From Enterococcus rivorum (lineage in GTDB: Bacteria; Bacillota; Bacilli; Lactobacillales; Enterococcaceae), in NCBI RefSeq assembly GCF_001742285.1, contig NZ_MIEK01000078.1, forward strand, positions 1 to 64,000: 64,000 bases of DNA. The letters run 5' to 3'. Numbering within the stretch: position 1 is the stretch's first letter; each line of letters opens with the position of its first letter. This document shows positions 46,305-56,066 of the stretch, piece by piece. Under the pieces are notes generated by a model, which made no database searches, was not told where the DNA came from, and was given only the letters and a program-made list of their open reading frames with translations. A program made the position numbers and the translations under genes.

Positions 46305-47252
46305 TTAATCATTCGCAACCATTTGATACAAAGGATATTCAGGGTCTTTTGAAAGAGCCAAAATATTTTTACGGCAACGCTCATAACGCATGTCACAATA
46401 ATCCAAGAAGTTATCTCCTGAATAATGACGAATCAATGCCCAAACGGTCCAAAGTAAATCTTGAGCTAAAATATAAGCTTTGATCTTTTGAATAGCATCC
46501 ACAGGAATGGTGTTTCCATAATAGTTTTTTAAAAGCTGTTGAATGGCTTCTTTGGAAAGTCGTGTTTCTACGATAAAGGCAGCTAAGTCAAAAGTAGCAT
46601 CATTTAGTCCAGAATACTCCCAGTCAATTAAAAAGTAATTCGTTTTATCATCTACTAAAAAATTTTCAGGAACCGTATCATTGTGACATGGAACTAATTG
46701 AACATTTTTTACATATTCATCAAAAAAGTGATAGACTTTTTCTTTCAATGTATGATAGTCAAAAAAAAGTGCTCCATTAATCGATTTTATTACTTCTTCA
46801 TACTTGTTTAGCTCATGCTTCAAGTCAAACACATTTAAAAATGGTACTTCTGAAGTATGGACTTTTTTCAGTATGTCTGTAACAGCTTTCAAATTTTTAG
46901 GAATAAATGGATCGGCTTGGGCTAAATTTTTACTATTTGGAATAAATTCACTAATTTTAATCCCTGTTTTTGCATCAAAATAGACGCAGCTAGAGTTGAC
47001 ATTTAACGTAGAAATAAGTGCGGTATTCTGCTGCTCTATTTGGCGATCAATCATTATTTCGGTTAGAATTCCTGGTTCTCTAATAACGTAATCATGCCCA
47101 TGAATATGCATCAAATAGTTGTAGTTAGTTAATCCACCAGTGAATAAAGACCGGTCGAAGTGCAAGGTTGGGTCATTGAAAAATTCCTGCAGCTTCTCAT
47201 CGATAATGGTATCTATATTTAAAGAGTCATGTATTTTTTTCCGATTTATCAT
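46305..47252 (-). CDS. choline/aminoglycoside kinase-like phosphotransferase (LicA-like)
   Basis: A 315-aa protein of the APH/choline kinase fold. The Brenner catalytic loop is CHNDTVPENFL and the metal-binding motif is LIDWEYSGLND. The N-terminal lobe has GGLTNYNY, as in LicA-type choline kinases. It would phosphorylate choline or a similar amino alcohol in the cytoplasm. It is divergent from the choline-degrading microcompartment operon, which supports choline as substrate. Start ATG 47252; a TTG at 47270 is possible. The ribosome binding site is weak for both. Confidence 0.78.
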   Translation of the reverse strand: MINRKKIHDSLNIDTIIDEKLQEFFNDPTLHFDRSLFTGGLTNYNYLMHIHGHDYVIREPGILTEIMIDRQIEQQNTALISTLNVNSSCVYFDAKTGIKISEFIPNSKNLAQADPFIPKNLKAVTDILKKVHTSEVPFLNVFDLKHELNKYEEVIKSINGALFFDYHTLKEKVYHFFDEYVKNVQLVPCHNDTVPENFLVDDKTNYFLIDWEYSGLNDATFDLAAFIVETRLSKEAIQQLLKNYYGNTIPVDAIQKIKAYILAQDLLWTVWALIRHYSGDNFLDYCDMRYERCRKNILALSKDPEYPLYQMVAND

Positions 47253-47479
47253 GAAATAACATCCAATCAATTTTTATAAAAAACTATCCTCACGATGCCA
47301 TTATACTCTATTTCAAATGTGAAAAAAAGGATAAGAGGTTTTGAATGTACTCATTTTTATCTAGAAAGACTGATTTATCAAATTAAATAACAATAGTTAT
47401 TTTTTATAGCCAAAATGGACAATCTTTTTTATTGTATTTTTTTATCCCGCATAAATAGAGTCATTTTTTATAGAGAAAA

Positions 47480-47610
47480 GCGGATTTGTACAAAAAAAAC
47501 AAAATTGTACAAGAACATAAAAGAAATCGGTTGCAAAAGTACAAAATAAGCTATAGAATCTACGGTTTTCCTTTTTCAGTTCATGCTACTATAAAGTTAC
47601 TTAAGAGAAG
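47480..47610 (+). promoter_or_regulatory. control region of the choline microcompartment operon
   Basis: The 444-nt gap before the first shell gene holds TTGTACAA at 47486-47493 and 47505-47512, and AGTACAAA at 47538-47545. A TATAAA-like -10 near 47592 has no good -35. Repeated GTACAA sites ahead of a weak promoter fit an activator such as the AraC-type response regulator encoded after the operon. Tentative. Confidence 0.4.
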
Positions 47611-47696
47611 TGAGAGTTATCTAGAGGCAATAGTATTAAGAACTATAGCTATAAAGCTTTAGATAAAATCAAACCCATAAGAAAAGGAGAGAAAAA

Positions 47697-47996
47697 ATGG
47701 ATTATCGTGGGAATGAAGCATTGGGTTTAGTGGAAACACTTGGTATGGTACCTGCTATTCAAGCAGCAGATACGATGCTGAAAGCGGCAGATGTGGAACT
47801 AGTATCGTACGAAAATGTGGGGTCTACGTTAGTAACAGTAATGGTAAAAGGAGATGTAGCAGCAGTTAAATCAGCAGTAGAAGCAGGTGTTGAAGCGGCA
47901 AAGAAAGTAGGAAAAGTAACAGCTTGTAATGTGATGCCAAGGCCTATTCCACCGATTGGAAATATAGTAATGGCCCACGATATTGATGCTGAATAA
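47697..47996 (+). CDS. BMC-H shell protein (first)
   Basis: A 99-aa single BMC-domain protein forming hexameric shell tiles. It starts [28 protein letters not shown] and ends in PRPIPP, typical of PduA/CcmK-like BMC-H. AAAAGGAGAG precedes the ATG. It is the first gene of the operon and has a short acidic tail beyond the BMC fold. Confidence 0.93.
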   Translation: MDYRGNEALGLVETLGMVPAIQAADTMLKAADVELVSYENVGSTLVTVMVKGDVAAVKSAVEAGVEAAKKVGKVTACNVMPRPIPPIGNIVMAHDIDAE

Positions 47997-48157
47997 AGTA
48001 TAGTGTCTTAAGCAATTTGTATAGATGCTTTTAAGTAAGTAGCTAGAGCACCTGGGGTTCTAACAGTAACCATCAATTCTAGTTACAAAACAACTAGCTA
48101 TTTTAAGTTATATCAAAGAATGTCAGCAGCTTATGGAATATGGAGGAGGTAGAGAGA
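47997..48157 (+). other. intercistronic region with paired arms
   Basis: 161 nt between the first two shell genes, unusually long for this tight operon. TAGCTAG near 48040 pairs with CTAGCTA near 48091, and inner GTAAC/GTTAC and GGTT/AACC arms are visible. It could be an RNA processing site or structured element tuning shell-gene stoichiometry. No ORF. Confidence 0.35.
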
Positions 48158-48445
48158 ATGGTTGAAGCTTTAGGTTTTATCGAAACATTTGGATTAGTAT
48201 TTGTCATGGAAGCGGCGGATGCAATGTGTAAATCAGCAGATGTTGAACTGATTGGATATGAGAATGTCGCATCTGGCTATATTTCTGTTTTAGTAAAAGG
48301 GGATGTCGGAGCTGTTGAAGCAGCGGTATCAGCAGGTGTTGAGGCAGTTGAAGGTATGGGAGCAGAAGTGTATAGTCACAACGTAATTCCTCGTCCACAT
48401 CGAGATATTGAAAAGATTATTTCTCGTTATTCTTTTGATATTTAG
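48158..48445 (+). CDS. BMC-H shell protein (second)
   Basis: A 95-aa BMC-H (ALGFIETFGLVFVMEAADAMCKSADVELIGYENV, with 20-residue windows typical of the family). GGAGGAGG precedes ATG 48158; the frame from 48140 merely reads through the ribosome binding site. A Cys (Cys24 region, DAMCKSAD) sits where many paralogues have Leu or Val. It contributes hexamers to the shell. Confidence 0.92.
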   Translation: MVEALGFIETFGLVFVMEAADAMCKSADVELIGYENVASGYISVLVKGDVGAVEAAVSAGVEAVEGMGAEVYSHNVIPRPHRDIEKIISRYSFDI

Positions 48446-48471
48446 ATGAATAAAGGAGGGTGAGGTGTCTA

Positions 48472-49932
48472 ATGTACAAAGTTGACAAAGATCTTTTAGC
48501 AATTCAAGAGGCAAGAATTCATATAGAAGGTGCTAAGGAAGCAGCTATTGAGTTACGGAATTTTACACAAGAAGAATTAGATGTAGTTGTAAATAAGATG
48601 GCTATTGCAATTAAGCCTCATTTAGAAGAATTAGCTAAACAAGCAGTGGAAGAAACCCATTACGGTTTGTGTCAAGATAAGCTGCTGAAGAATCGTTTTG
48701 CTTGTGAATATTTGCCACAACAACTGGCAAATCAGCGATATGTTGGGGTAATAAAAGAAAACTATGAACAAAAAACAGTAGAGATTGGCGTTCCGATTGG
48801 TGTCATTGTTGCAATGATTCCAGCAACTAGTCCGGTTTCAACAACGATTCATAATGCTTTTATTGCGATAAAATCCGGGAATCCGATTATTTTTTCACCA
48901 CATCCTAGAGCACAAAAAACAATTCAGCGAACGGTGAAATTATTAAAAGAAGCAGCAATAGTAGCAGGATTGCCAGAAGATGGCATCAATTATATGCAAC
49001 TAGTTTCTTCAACCAGTACCAACGAATTAATGAATCATGAAGAGACTGCACTAACACTAGTCACAGGGATCCCTAAGCTTTTACCTAAATTGAAAGCAGC
49101 TAATAAACCTTTTATTTACGGTGGTAGCGGAAATGGTCCCGTATTTATTGAACGAACATGCAATATTCAACAAGCCATTCATGACATTATTGAAAGCCGA
49201 ACTTTTGATAACGGAATTGTTTCAGCGGCGGAACAGTCAATTGTATTAGACGGGCCAATTGTAGAGCAAGCGAAATCAGAATTGACACGTCAAGGCGCTC
49301 ATTTTTTATCAGAAGAAGAAGCGATGAAGCTTGTGAACGTATTAATGAAAAAAAATGGCGATTTAAATCCTGAAAGTGTAGGCTGTTCAGCCTGTGAGTT
49401 AGCAAAAAAAGCGGGGATTCAAGTACTGCCTACTACTAAAATCTTTATCTATGAACAAGCCTATGTTTCTGAAAATAACCCCTTTGCCCAAGAGTTATTT
49501 AGTCCAATTTTAGCTCTATTTGTGGAACCGAATTGGCAGGAAGCTTGTGAAAAATGTATCGAGTTACTGATGGAAGGGGCTAAAAGCCATACTTTAGTGA
49601 TTCATTCTAATGACGAGCATGTGATTAGAGAATTTTCAATTAAAAAACCTGTTGCGAGAGTTTTGGTCAACACGCCGTCTACATTAGGAGGAATGGGAGC
49701 GACGACGAATTTGTTTCCTTCTATGACATTAGGAAGTACTTCTTTAGGCATTGTTCAAGCGTCAGATAATATTTCACCAGAACATTTAGTGAGAATTCGA
49801 AAAGTTGGGTATGGTGTTCGTACGTTGAATGACTGCTTTAACGAAAGTGGCAATCAATCCTTACATTCTAAGGATACACAAGAATCTATCGAAGTAATTC
49901 TTAGAAAAATTATCAATGAAATGAAGGAGTGA
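48472..49932 (+). CDS. aldehyde dehydrogenase paralogue lacking the catalytic cysteine
   Basis: A 486-aa member of the CoA-acylating aldehyde dehydrogenase family (EutE/PduP-like). It is clearly paralogous to the protein at 58746-60191. At the catalytic position the paralogue has FDYGTICASEQ (Cys251), while this one has FDNGIVSAAEQ (Ser251). The oxyanion-hole Asn120 of the paralogue (STNPTST) is Ser120 here (ATSPVST). So it is predicted inactive as an acylating dehydrogenase. The C-terminus ([15 protein letters not shown] after a loose linker) looks like an encapsulation peptide, so it is probably cargo and may have a structural role. Start ATG 48472, 11 nt after AAAGGAGGG. Confidence 0.85.
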   Translation: MYKVDKDLLAIQEARIHIEGAKEAAIELRNFTQEELDVVVNKMAIAIKPHLEELAKQAVEETHYGLCQDKLLKNRFACEYLPQQLANQRYVGVIKENYEQKTVEIGVPIGVIVAMIPATSPVSTTIHNAFIAIKSGNPIIFSPHPRAQKTIQRTVKLLKEAAIVAGLPEDGINYMQLVSSTSTNELMNHEETALTLVTGIPKLLPKLKAANKPFIYGGSGNGPVFIERTCNIQQAIHDIIESRTFDNGIVSAAEQSIVLDGPIVEQAKSELTRQGAHFLSEEEAMKLVNVLMKKNGDLNPESVGCSACELAKKAGIQVLPTTKIFIYEQAYVSENNPFAQELFSPILALFVEPNWQEACEKCIELLMEGAKSHTLVIHSNDEHVIREFSIKKPVARVLVNTPSTLGGMGATTNLFPSMTLGSTSLGIVQASDNISPEHLVRIRKVGYGVRTLNDCFNESGNQSLHSKDTQESIEVILRKIINEMKE

Positions 49933-51068
49933 GAAGAATCATTAATCAATTTTCGTTAAGAACCAATATCTTATTAAATAGAGGTTCTTTAGAAGCCTTA
50001 AAAAAGGTTTCAGGAACCAAAGCGCTAATTGTAGCAGACGCTATTATTGACGAGTTAGGCTATTTAGATAAGGTAAAGAGTTATTTGATGGACGCAGGTA
50101 TTATCTCATCTGTCTTTGTTGACGTAAAACCTGATCCAGATACGAAAGTCATTGCTGCGGGTATAAAAATGTACGAAACAATCCAACCAGATGTCGTTGT
50201 TGCAATTGGTGGCGGGTCAGCAATTGATGCGGCTAAAGGGATTTTCTATTCTGTAGCAAAAATGAACAATCATGCACTAAAGAAACCTTATTTTATTGCC
50301 ATTCCTTCTACAAGTGGTACAGGTTCAGAAGTGACCGATTTTTCAGTTATTACTGCGGATGAACAAAAAGTAGTCATTGTAGATGAATATTTGAGTCCTG
50401 ATTTAGCTATTTTAGATTCCACTTGTATCAGTAGTGTTCCTCAAAAAGTATTAGTGGATACAGGATTGGATGTTTTAACCCATGCGACCGAAGCCTACGT
50501 TGCCAAAAATGCGACCGATTTTACCGATGCACTGGCAGAAAAAGCGATTAAGATTATTTTTGAGCATTTACCGATTTTATTTAATGATTGTCAAGCAGAT
50601 GATTCTCGTGATCGTGTCCACAATGCTTCTTGTTTATCAGGGATTGCTTTTAATAACGCTGGCTTAGGGATTGTTCACAGTTTGTCTCATGCAATGGGAG
50701 CAAGATTTCATATTCCACATGGACGTTGCAATGCACTGTTACTAGAAGAAGTGATTGCTTATAATGCGAATCTTAAAGGAACGGCTGATAATGAAGCTGC
50801 AAAAAAATATGCTCAATTGGCTGAACTTTTACATTTACCTGCAAGAACAGTTAGAGAAGGGGTTGTCAGTTATTTAGATGCGATTACTCAACTGAAGAAA
50901 CAGCTAAGTATTGAGAATAAACTGAGTCAGTTAGGGATTAATGAAGCTGACTTTATGAAAACAATCACTGAAATGTCAGAGGCAGCCTTATTAGATCGTT
51001 GCACACCGACAAATCCGATTGAACCGACGAAAGAAGCATTAGAAAAAATCTATCAAAATAGTTACTAA
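49929..51068 (+). CDS. iron-containing alcohol dehydrogenase (EutG/PduQ-like)
   Basis: A 379-aa type III alcohol dehydrogenase that would reduce acetaldehyde to ethanol and regenerate NAD inside the compartment. NAD binding is by [11 protein letters not shown]; metal-binding residues lie in [10 protein letters not shown] and [19 protein letters not shown]. The start is a GTG at 49929 that overlaps the preceding stop, giving translational coupling. Confidence 0.92.
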   Translation: MRRIINQFSLRTNILLNRGSLEALKKVSGTKALIVADAIIDELGYLDKVKSYLMDAGIISSVFVDVKPDPDTKVIAAGIKMYETIQPDVVVAIGGGSAIDAAKGIFYSVAKMNNHALKKPYFIAIPSTSGTGSEVTDFSVITADEQKVVIVDEYLSPDLAILDSTCISSVPQKVLVDTGLDVLTHATEAYVAKNATDFTDALAEKAIKIIFEHLPILFNDCQADDSRDRVHNASCLSGIAFNNAGLGIVHSLSHAMGARFHIPHGRCNALLLEEVIAYNANLKGTADNEAAKKYAQLAELLHLPARTVREGVVSYLDAITQLKKQLSIENKLSQLGINEADFMKTITEMSEAALLDRCTPTNPIEPTKEALEKIYQNSY

Positions 51069-51094
51069 CATTTAGAAGAATGAGAGGGTTACCG

Positions 51095-53665
51095 ATGAAC
51101 GTGAATGAAATTACTGAAAAATTTGCTGATGTGACAAAAAACATGTCACCACAAGAAAAATCCGCTATGTTAAAACTGTTCCAAGGTATTTCAAAAGAAT
51201 TAGGGAAGTCAGATGGATGTGTTAATGCGTCTTGCGCAACAAGTACGTCTATTGCAAATCCAGATATTCCAGCTGATGGTAGTTATCCAAAAGGAATGAC
51301 GGAACGTCTAAAACGTTTAAAAGATCATTATTTGACAATTACACCTTCAATTACAATCCATCGTGCAAAAGCATTTACTAGAATCGTCAAAGAAAATCCT
51401 GGCTTGCCTAAAATTATGCTGCGAGCAAAAGCTTTTAGAGAAGCTTGTGAAACAGCACCTATACTGATTCAAGATGATGAATTAATTGTTGGTCATCCTA
51501 ATGGAGCGCCTAGAGCGGGTTCTTTTACTCCAGATATTGCTTGGCGTTGGTTAAAAGATGAGTTAGATACGATTCATAATCGTCCTCAAGATCCATTTTA
51601 TATTTCTGAAGAAGATAAAAGAGTTATGAGAGAAGAACTTTTCCCATATTGGGAAGGTCGTTCTTTAGATGAAATATGTGAACAACAGTATCGAGAAGCT
51701 GGTTTATGGGAGTTTTCGGGAGAAGCTTTTGTTAGTGACTTATCGTATCACCAAATTAATGGTGGTGGGGACTCTAATCCAGGTTATGACGTTGTCCTAA
51801 TGAAAAAAGGGATGAAAGACATCCAACAAGAAGCACTAGATCATTTAGAAACATTATCAATGGAAAATCCAGAAGATATTGATCGTATCTATTATTATAA
51901 ATCTGTTATTGATACAACTGAAGGGGTTATGGCTTACGCAAAACGTTTGTCAGATCATGCTTATGAATTAGCAGAAAAAGAAACCAATCCTTGTCGTAAA
52001 GAAGAGTTACGCAAAATTGGAGAAGTTAACGCTCATGTTCCAGCTAATAAACCAAGAACCTACCAAGAGGCTCTTCAAGCTGTTTGGACAGTTGAATCGT
52101 TGTTTATGATTGAAGAAAATCAAACAGGCTTATCGGTTGGACGAGTGGATCAATATGTTTATCCGTTTTATGAAGCAGATAAAAAAGCGGGTCGTTTAAC
52201 AGATTACGAAGCATTTGAAATTGCAGGTTCATTTTTAATCAAATGTTCTGAAATGATGTGGGTATCAAGTGAAGGTGGTTCTAAACACTTTGCTGGCTAT
52301 CAACCATTTGTCAACATGTGTGTAGGTGGTGTGAAGCGTGAAGGTGGAGATGCTTGTAACGATTTGACCTACCTGTTAATGGATGCAGTAAGACATGTTG
52401 GGGTTTATCAGCCATCCTTAGCTTGTCGTGTTCACAACCAATCACCACAAAAATACTTGGAAAAAATTGTAGATGTCGTTCGAGCTGGCTTAGGATTCCC
52501 TGCAATTCACTTTGACGATTCCCATATAAAAATGATGCTTGCTAAAGGCTTTGATATGGAAGACTCAAGAGATTATTGTCTGATGGGCTGTGTTGAACCG
52601 CAAAAATCTGGACGTCTTTATCAATGGACATCCACCGGTTATACACAATTCCCAGTAGCGATTGAGTTTGTTTTAAATCGTGGGGAAATGTTGTGGTGCA
52701 AATTAAAACCAGGTTTAGATTTAGGTGGATTAAGCCAATTTACTACCTATGAAAAATTTGAAAAAGCGGTTAAAGAACAAATGGCTTATATTACACGATT
52801 ATCAGCTGTAGGAACAGTCATCAGTCAGCGGGTTCATAGAGATATTGCTCCGAAACCATTAATGTCATTAATGATGGAAGGATGTATGGAAAATGGTCGC
52901 GATGTTACAGCAGGCGGTTGTGTTCATAACTGGGGACCTGGGTTGATTTGGTCTGGTTTGGGAACGTATGTGGATTCAATGGCAGCAATTAAAAAATTAG
53001 TATTTGACGATAAAAAATATCGATTAGAGCAAATTCGTGAAGCAACAAGAGCTGACTTTTTAGGCTATGAAGAAATTCGTCGTGATTGCTTGGAAGCACC
53101 AAAATATGGAAATGATGATGATTATGCAGATTTAATTGCAGCCGACATTGTGAACTGGACAGAAAAAGAACATCGTAAATACAAAACACTTTATTCGATC
53201 TTTAGTCATGGAACGTTATCAATTTCTAACAACACGCCATTTGGTGAAATGCTTGGAGCAAGTGCTAACGGCCGTCGTGCATGGTCCCCACTTTCTGATG
53301 GGATTAGCCCTTCGCAAGGAGCAGATAAAAAAGGACCAACAGCGATTATTAAATCGGTATCGAAAATGGATGTAGCAGCGATGAATATTGGGATGGTACA
53401 CAACTTTAAGCTATTAAGAGGAATTCTTGAAACACCAGAAGGCCGTCAAGGATTGATTACTTTACTTCGTACAGCCTCTATTCTAGGGAATGGTCAAATG
53501 CAGTTTAGCTATGTAGATGATGAAGTCTTGAAGAAAGCACAAGAAAATCCAGATGAATACCGTGATTTAATTATCCGTGTTGCAGGCTACAGTGCCTACT
53601 TTACTGAATTATGTAAAGAAGTACAGGATGAAATTATCAGCCGTACAATGTTGGAACATTTCTAA
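51095..53665 (+). CDS. cutC: choline trimethylamine-lyase (glycyl radical enzyme)
   Basis: CutC cleaves choline to trimethylamine and acetaldehyde. The product is 856 aa, the short form without an N-terminal extension. Active-site residues match the Desulfovibrio enzyme with a constant offset of 10: Tyr218 and Asp226 (YHQINGGGD), Cys499 and Glu501 (GCVEPQ), Thr512 and Tyr516 (QWTSTGYTQ), and radical Gly831 in RVAGYSAYF. These distinguish it from glycerol and propanediol dehydratases, which share GCVEPQ but not the choline-binding Asp. The first 40 residues form a helix followed by a loose linker, possibly an encapsulation signal. ATG 51095 follows GAGAGGG. Confidence 0.95.
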   Translation: MNVNEITEKFADVTKNMSPQEKSAMLKLFQGISKELGKSDGCVNASCATSTSIANPDIPADGSYPKGMTERLKRLKDHYLTITPSITIHRAKAFTRIVKENPGLPKIMLRAKAFREACETAPILIQDDELIVGHPNGAPRAGSFTPDIAWRWLKDELDTIHNRPQDPFYISEEDKRVMREELFPYWEGRSLDEICEQQYREAGLWEFSGEAFVSDLSYHQINGGGDSNPGYDVVLMKKGMKDIQQEALDHLETLSMENPEDIDRIYYYKSVIDTTEGVMAYAKRLSDHAYELAEKETNPCRKEELRKIGEVNAHVPANKPRTYQEALQAVWTVESLFMIEENQTGLSVGRVDQYVYPFYEADKKAGRLTDYEAFEIAGSFLIKCSEMMWVSSEGGSKHFAGYQPFVNMCVGGVKREGGDACNDLTYLLMDAVRHVGVYQPSLACRVHNQSPQKYLEKIVDVVRAGLGFPAIHFDDSHIKMMLAKGFDMEDSRDYCLMGCVEPQKSGRLYQWTSTGYTQFPVAIEFVLNRGEMLWCKLKPGLDLGGLSQFTTYEKFEKAVKEQMAYITRLSAVGTVISQRVHRDIAPKPLMSLMMEGCMENGRDVTAGGCVHNWGPGLIWSGLGTYVDSMAAIKKLVFDDKKYRLEQIREATRADFLGYEEIRRDCLEAPKYGNDDDYADLIAADIVNWTEKEHRKYKTLYSIFSHGTLSISNNTPFGEMLGASANGRRAWSPLSDGISPSQGADKKGPTAIIKSVSKMDVAAMNIGMVHNFKLLRGILETPEGRQGLITLLRTASILGNGQMQFSYVDDEVLKKAQENPDEYRDLIIRVAGYSAYFTELCKEVQDEIISRTMLEHF

Positions 53666-53694
53666 AAAATTAGGCTTAAAAATGAAGAACAAGG

Positions 53695-54645
53695 GTGAAG
53701 AAATTGGAAAATTTAATTCAAATCGAGAGAAAAGCACGTATTTTTAATATACAGAAGTATTCGATCTACGATGGTCCAGGGATTCGTACCTTGTTCTTCT
53801 TTAAAGGGTGTCCGTTACGCTGCAAGTGGTGCTCGAATCCAGAAAGTCTCGAAAGAAAATACCAAGTAATGTATCAAAGAAAGCTTTGTGTGGATTGTGG
53901 AGAATGTGTGAAGGTTTGTCCGTTAAACATTCATAAGATGGAGGAAGGGATTCATTACGTAGACCGCAGCATCAATTGCAATGGTTGTCGACTATGTGAA
54001 CAGGTTTGTCCAAAGAGAGCCTTATCTATCGCTGGAGAAGATCGCTTAATCTCTGATCTATTGGAAATTGCAATTCAAGACATTCCCTTTTATCAAACTT
54101 CCGGTGGAGGGGTCACATTAGGCGGTGGTGAAGTTGCGACACAACCAGAATTTGCCGCCAATTTATTGATGGAATGTAAAAATGCAGGGATTCATACAGC
54201 CATTGAAACTTGTGGGCATGCGCCTTTAAAATCTCTGTTAAAAATTGCCGAATTTTGTGATCTATTTCTTTATGACATGAAACATATTAATCCGGAAAAG
54301 CATTTAGAATATACTGGGGTTCGTAATGAACGGATTTTAGAAAATTTAAAAGAGTTAATTGAACGCCGTTATAACGTAAAAGTTCGGATGCCTTTGATGA
54401 AGGGACTAAACAATGATCCTGAAACAATTCAAAAGACGATTGAGTTTCTTGAACCTTATAAGGATCGGAAGAATTTTCAGGGGGTTGACTTACTTCCGTA
54501 TCATAAATTAGGTGTGAATAAGTACGATCAGCTAGACAAAATATATACAGTGAAACAAGACTTAAGTTTATCAGAAGAGGACTTGGACTTGATTGAGCAG
54601 CAAATTAAGCACTATGATTTTCCAGTCAAAGTTATTCGTCATTAA
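53695..54645 (+). CDS. cutD: CutC-activating radical SAM enzyme
   Basis: CutD uses S-adenosylmethionine and a [4Fe-4S] cluster to install the glycyl radical on CutC. The product is 316 aa. The radical SAM motif CPLRCKWC has Cys39, Cys43 and Cys46. Two ferredoxin-like motifs follow (CVDCGECVKVCP and CNGCRLCEQVCP), as in activases of this class. The GTG start at 53695 is the longest reading; a TTG at 53704 has a better spaced AAGGG and would give 313 aa. Confidence 0.94.
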   Translation: MKKLENLIQIERKARIFNIQKYSIYDGPGIRTLFFFKGCPLRCKWCSNPESLERKYQVMYQRKLCVDCGECVKVCPLNIHKMEEGIHYVDRSINCNGCRLCEQVCPKRALSIAGEDRLISDLLEIAIQDIPFYQTSGGGVTLGGGEVATQPEFAANLLMECKNAGIHTAIETCGHAPLKSLLKIAEFCDLFLYDMKHINPEKHLEYTGVRNERILENLKELIERRYNVKVRMPLMKGLNNDPETIQKTIEFLEPYKDRKNFQGVDLLPYHKLGVNKYDQLDKIYTVKQDLSLSEEDLDLIEQQIKHYDFPVKVIRH

Positions 54646-54663
54646 TGGAAGTGAGGGAGCAAG

Positions 54664-54993
54664 ATGCAAAGAATTATTCAAGAATCCGTCCCTGGGAAAC
54701 AGGTCACGTTAGCACATATTCTAGCATCCCCAATGTCTGATATTTGTGAACGTTTAGGAGTGGAAGAAAGTGGTGCGATAGGAATCATGACTTTTACCCC
54801 TTCAGAAACGGCCATCATTGCAGCGGATGTTGCTACGAAAGCGGCTGATGTTGAAATTGGATTTTTAGATCGGTTTACAGGATCTTTAGTGATTACAGGA
54901 GATTTCTCCAGTGTAGAGACTTCCTTGCACGCTGTAAATCAGACATTAAAAAAATTACTAGAATTCTCAGTAGTTGATGTGACAAGAACATGA
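54664..54993 (+). CDS. EutS/PduU-type shell protein (permuted BMC-H)
   Basis: A 109-aa circularly permuted BMC-H, closely following EutS ([19 protein letters not shown], then [31 protein letters not shown] in windows). The N-terminal strand forms a small barrel over the hexamer in known EutS/PduU. GAGGGAG precedes the ATG. The stop overlaps the EutP-like gene by four bases. Confidence 0.92.
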   Translation: MQRIIQESVPGKQVTLAHILASPMSDICERLGVEESGAIGIMTFTPSETAIIAADVATKAADVEIGFLDRFTGSLVITGDFSSVETSLHAVNQTLKKLLEFSVVDVTRT

Positions 54994-55424
54994 AAAAAAG
55001 AATCATGATTATTGGTGGCAAGCAAAGCGGAAAATCTACGGTAGCTAACTGGTTAAACGATGAAAATAAACCCTTAAAGAAGAGACAAGATGCAATTTAT
55101 GGGGCGATTACCATTGATATTCCAGCGGCCTATTTAGAGAATACCTGTATGTATAAATATATTTTTTCTCTTTCTCAGACAGCAGCCATAGTTCTGTTTT
55201 TAGCAAATGGTAAAGATGAAAGAAGTGTTTATCCTCCCAATTTCGCTAAAACATTTTCTTGTCCAGTTGTTGGACTGGTGAAGTCTTATGACACTATTGA
55301 AGAGAAGCAAAAAGCAGAAGCGATGTTGGACCAAGCGGGAGTGAGGGCACCATATTTTGTATTTGATATAGAGGATCTGGAATTATTGAAGGAAAAAGAG
55401 TGTTGGTTGGCAAAACTTAAATAG
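54990..55424 (+). CDS. EutP/PduV-like P-loop protein
   Basis: A 144-aa small Ras-like NTPase of the EutP/PduV family. The P-loop is GGKQSGKST at residues about 9-17. G4 of classical GTPases is poorly conserved (VGLVKSYD). EutP has been implicated in acetate kinase activity and PduV in compartment positioning; which applies here is unknown. Coupled to the EutS-like gene by an ATGA overlap. Confidence 0.88.
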   Translation: MKKRIMIIGGKQSGKSTVANWLNDENKPLKKRQDAIYGAITIDIPAAYLENTCMYKYIFSLSQTAAIVLFLANGKDERSVYPPNFAKTFSCPVVGLVKSYDTIEEKQKAEAMLDQAGVRAPYFVFDIEDLELLKEKECWLAKLK

Positions 55425-55439
55425 AAGGGGGAAGGAACG

Positions 55440-56066
55440 ATGAGATTTATTACTGAAATGGAATTAAAAGTCCAGTATAGAAAAGCTCCTTTTTCCAGTT
55501 ATAAGTTGCCTTCTGAAACACGTTTAACCCCAGAAGCAAGACAATTTTTGGTAGATCGAAAGATTGATGTTAAACAGATGGAACAAGGAAACAAAAGCAA
55601 GGTAGAACCTCAAAATCAGGAAGGTATAAGCAACGAGCAAGCAATTACCTCTTTTCAAAAAACACTCTCCTTTTTCTTACTAAGTTTTAGTTTTTTGTTA
55701 GAAAAAGATGTGTTGTTAGCAGAAAAAGTATTATGTTGGCAAAGACACCTTGAGGACGTCAAAAAGGCTTGGCAGCAGGGAAAACAAATACCAACGTTTC
55801 AAGACAACAGAGTGTCTATTGAGGAAGCTAACCTAGAAAATATAGAAATATCTGCTTTTCATATCCAACTTCCTTATGGTCGAGAGTTGGCGATTTTAAA
55901 TTGTCTAAATACTAGTCTGATAGAACTCTCCCTTTTTTTGAATGAAGGAAGCATAGGTTGTAACAAGGAAGAACAAGCAGAGAACAATGTGCAGACGGAA
56001 GTGGAGCAAGTAAGAAGGGCACTGCTAATGGTAATGACCCAGATGATTCGGAGTGAAAGACAGTGA
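55440..56066 (+). CDS. EutT-related protein, probably without adenosyltransferase activity
   Basis: A 208-aa protein. Its N-terminus (FITEMELKVQYRK, then LTPEARQFLVDRKI) resembles EutT. The remainder is helical, with an FQKTLSFFLLSFSFLLEKD helix in place of the corrinoid adenosyltransferase core. The EutT cysteine-rich motif (CCxxC) is absent and there is no cobalamin-dependent enzyme in this operon. It is probably a repurposed cargo or assembly factor. GGGGGAAGG lies upstream of ATG 55440. Confidence 0.6.
   Translation: MRFITEMELKVQYRKAPFSSYKLPSETRLTPEARQFLVDRKIDVKQMEQGNKSKVEPQNQEGISNEQAITSFQKTLSFFLLSFSFLLEKDVLLAEKVLCWQRHLEDVKKAWQQGKQIPTFQDNRVSIEEANLENIEISAFHIQLPYGRELAILNCLNTSLIELSLFLNEGSIGCNKEEQAENNVQTEVEQVRRALLMVMTQMIRSERQ

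Noticed and set aside
51095-53665. Glycerol or propanediol dehydratase as identity of the glycyl radical enzyme
   Set aside because: The choline-binding pattern Tyr218/Asp226/Thr512/Tyr516 and the constant offset to known CutC residues favour choline lyase.
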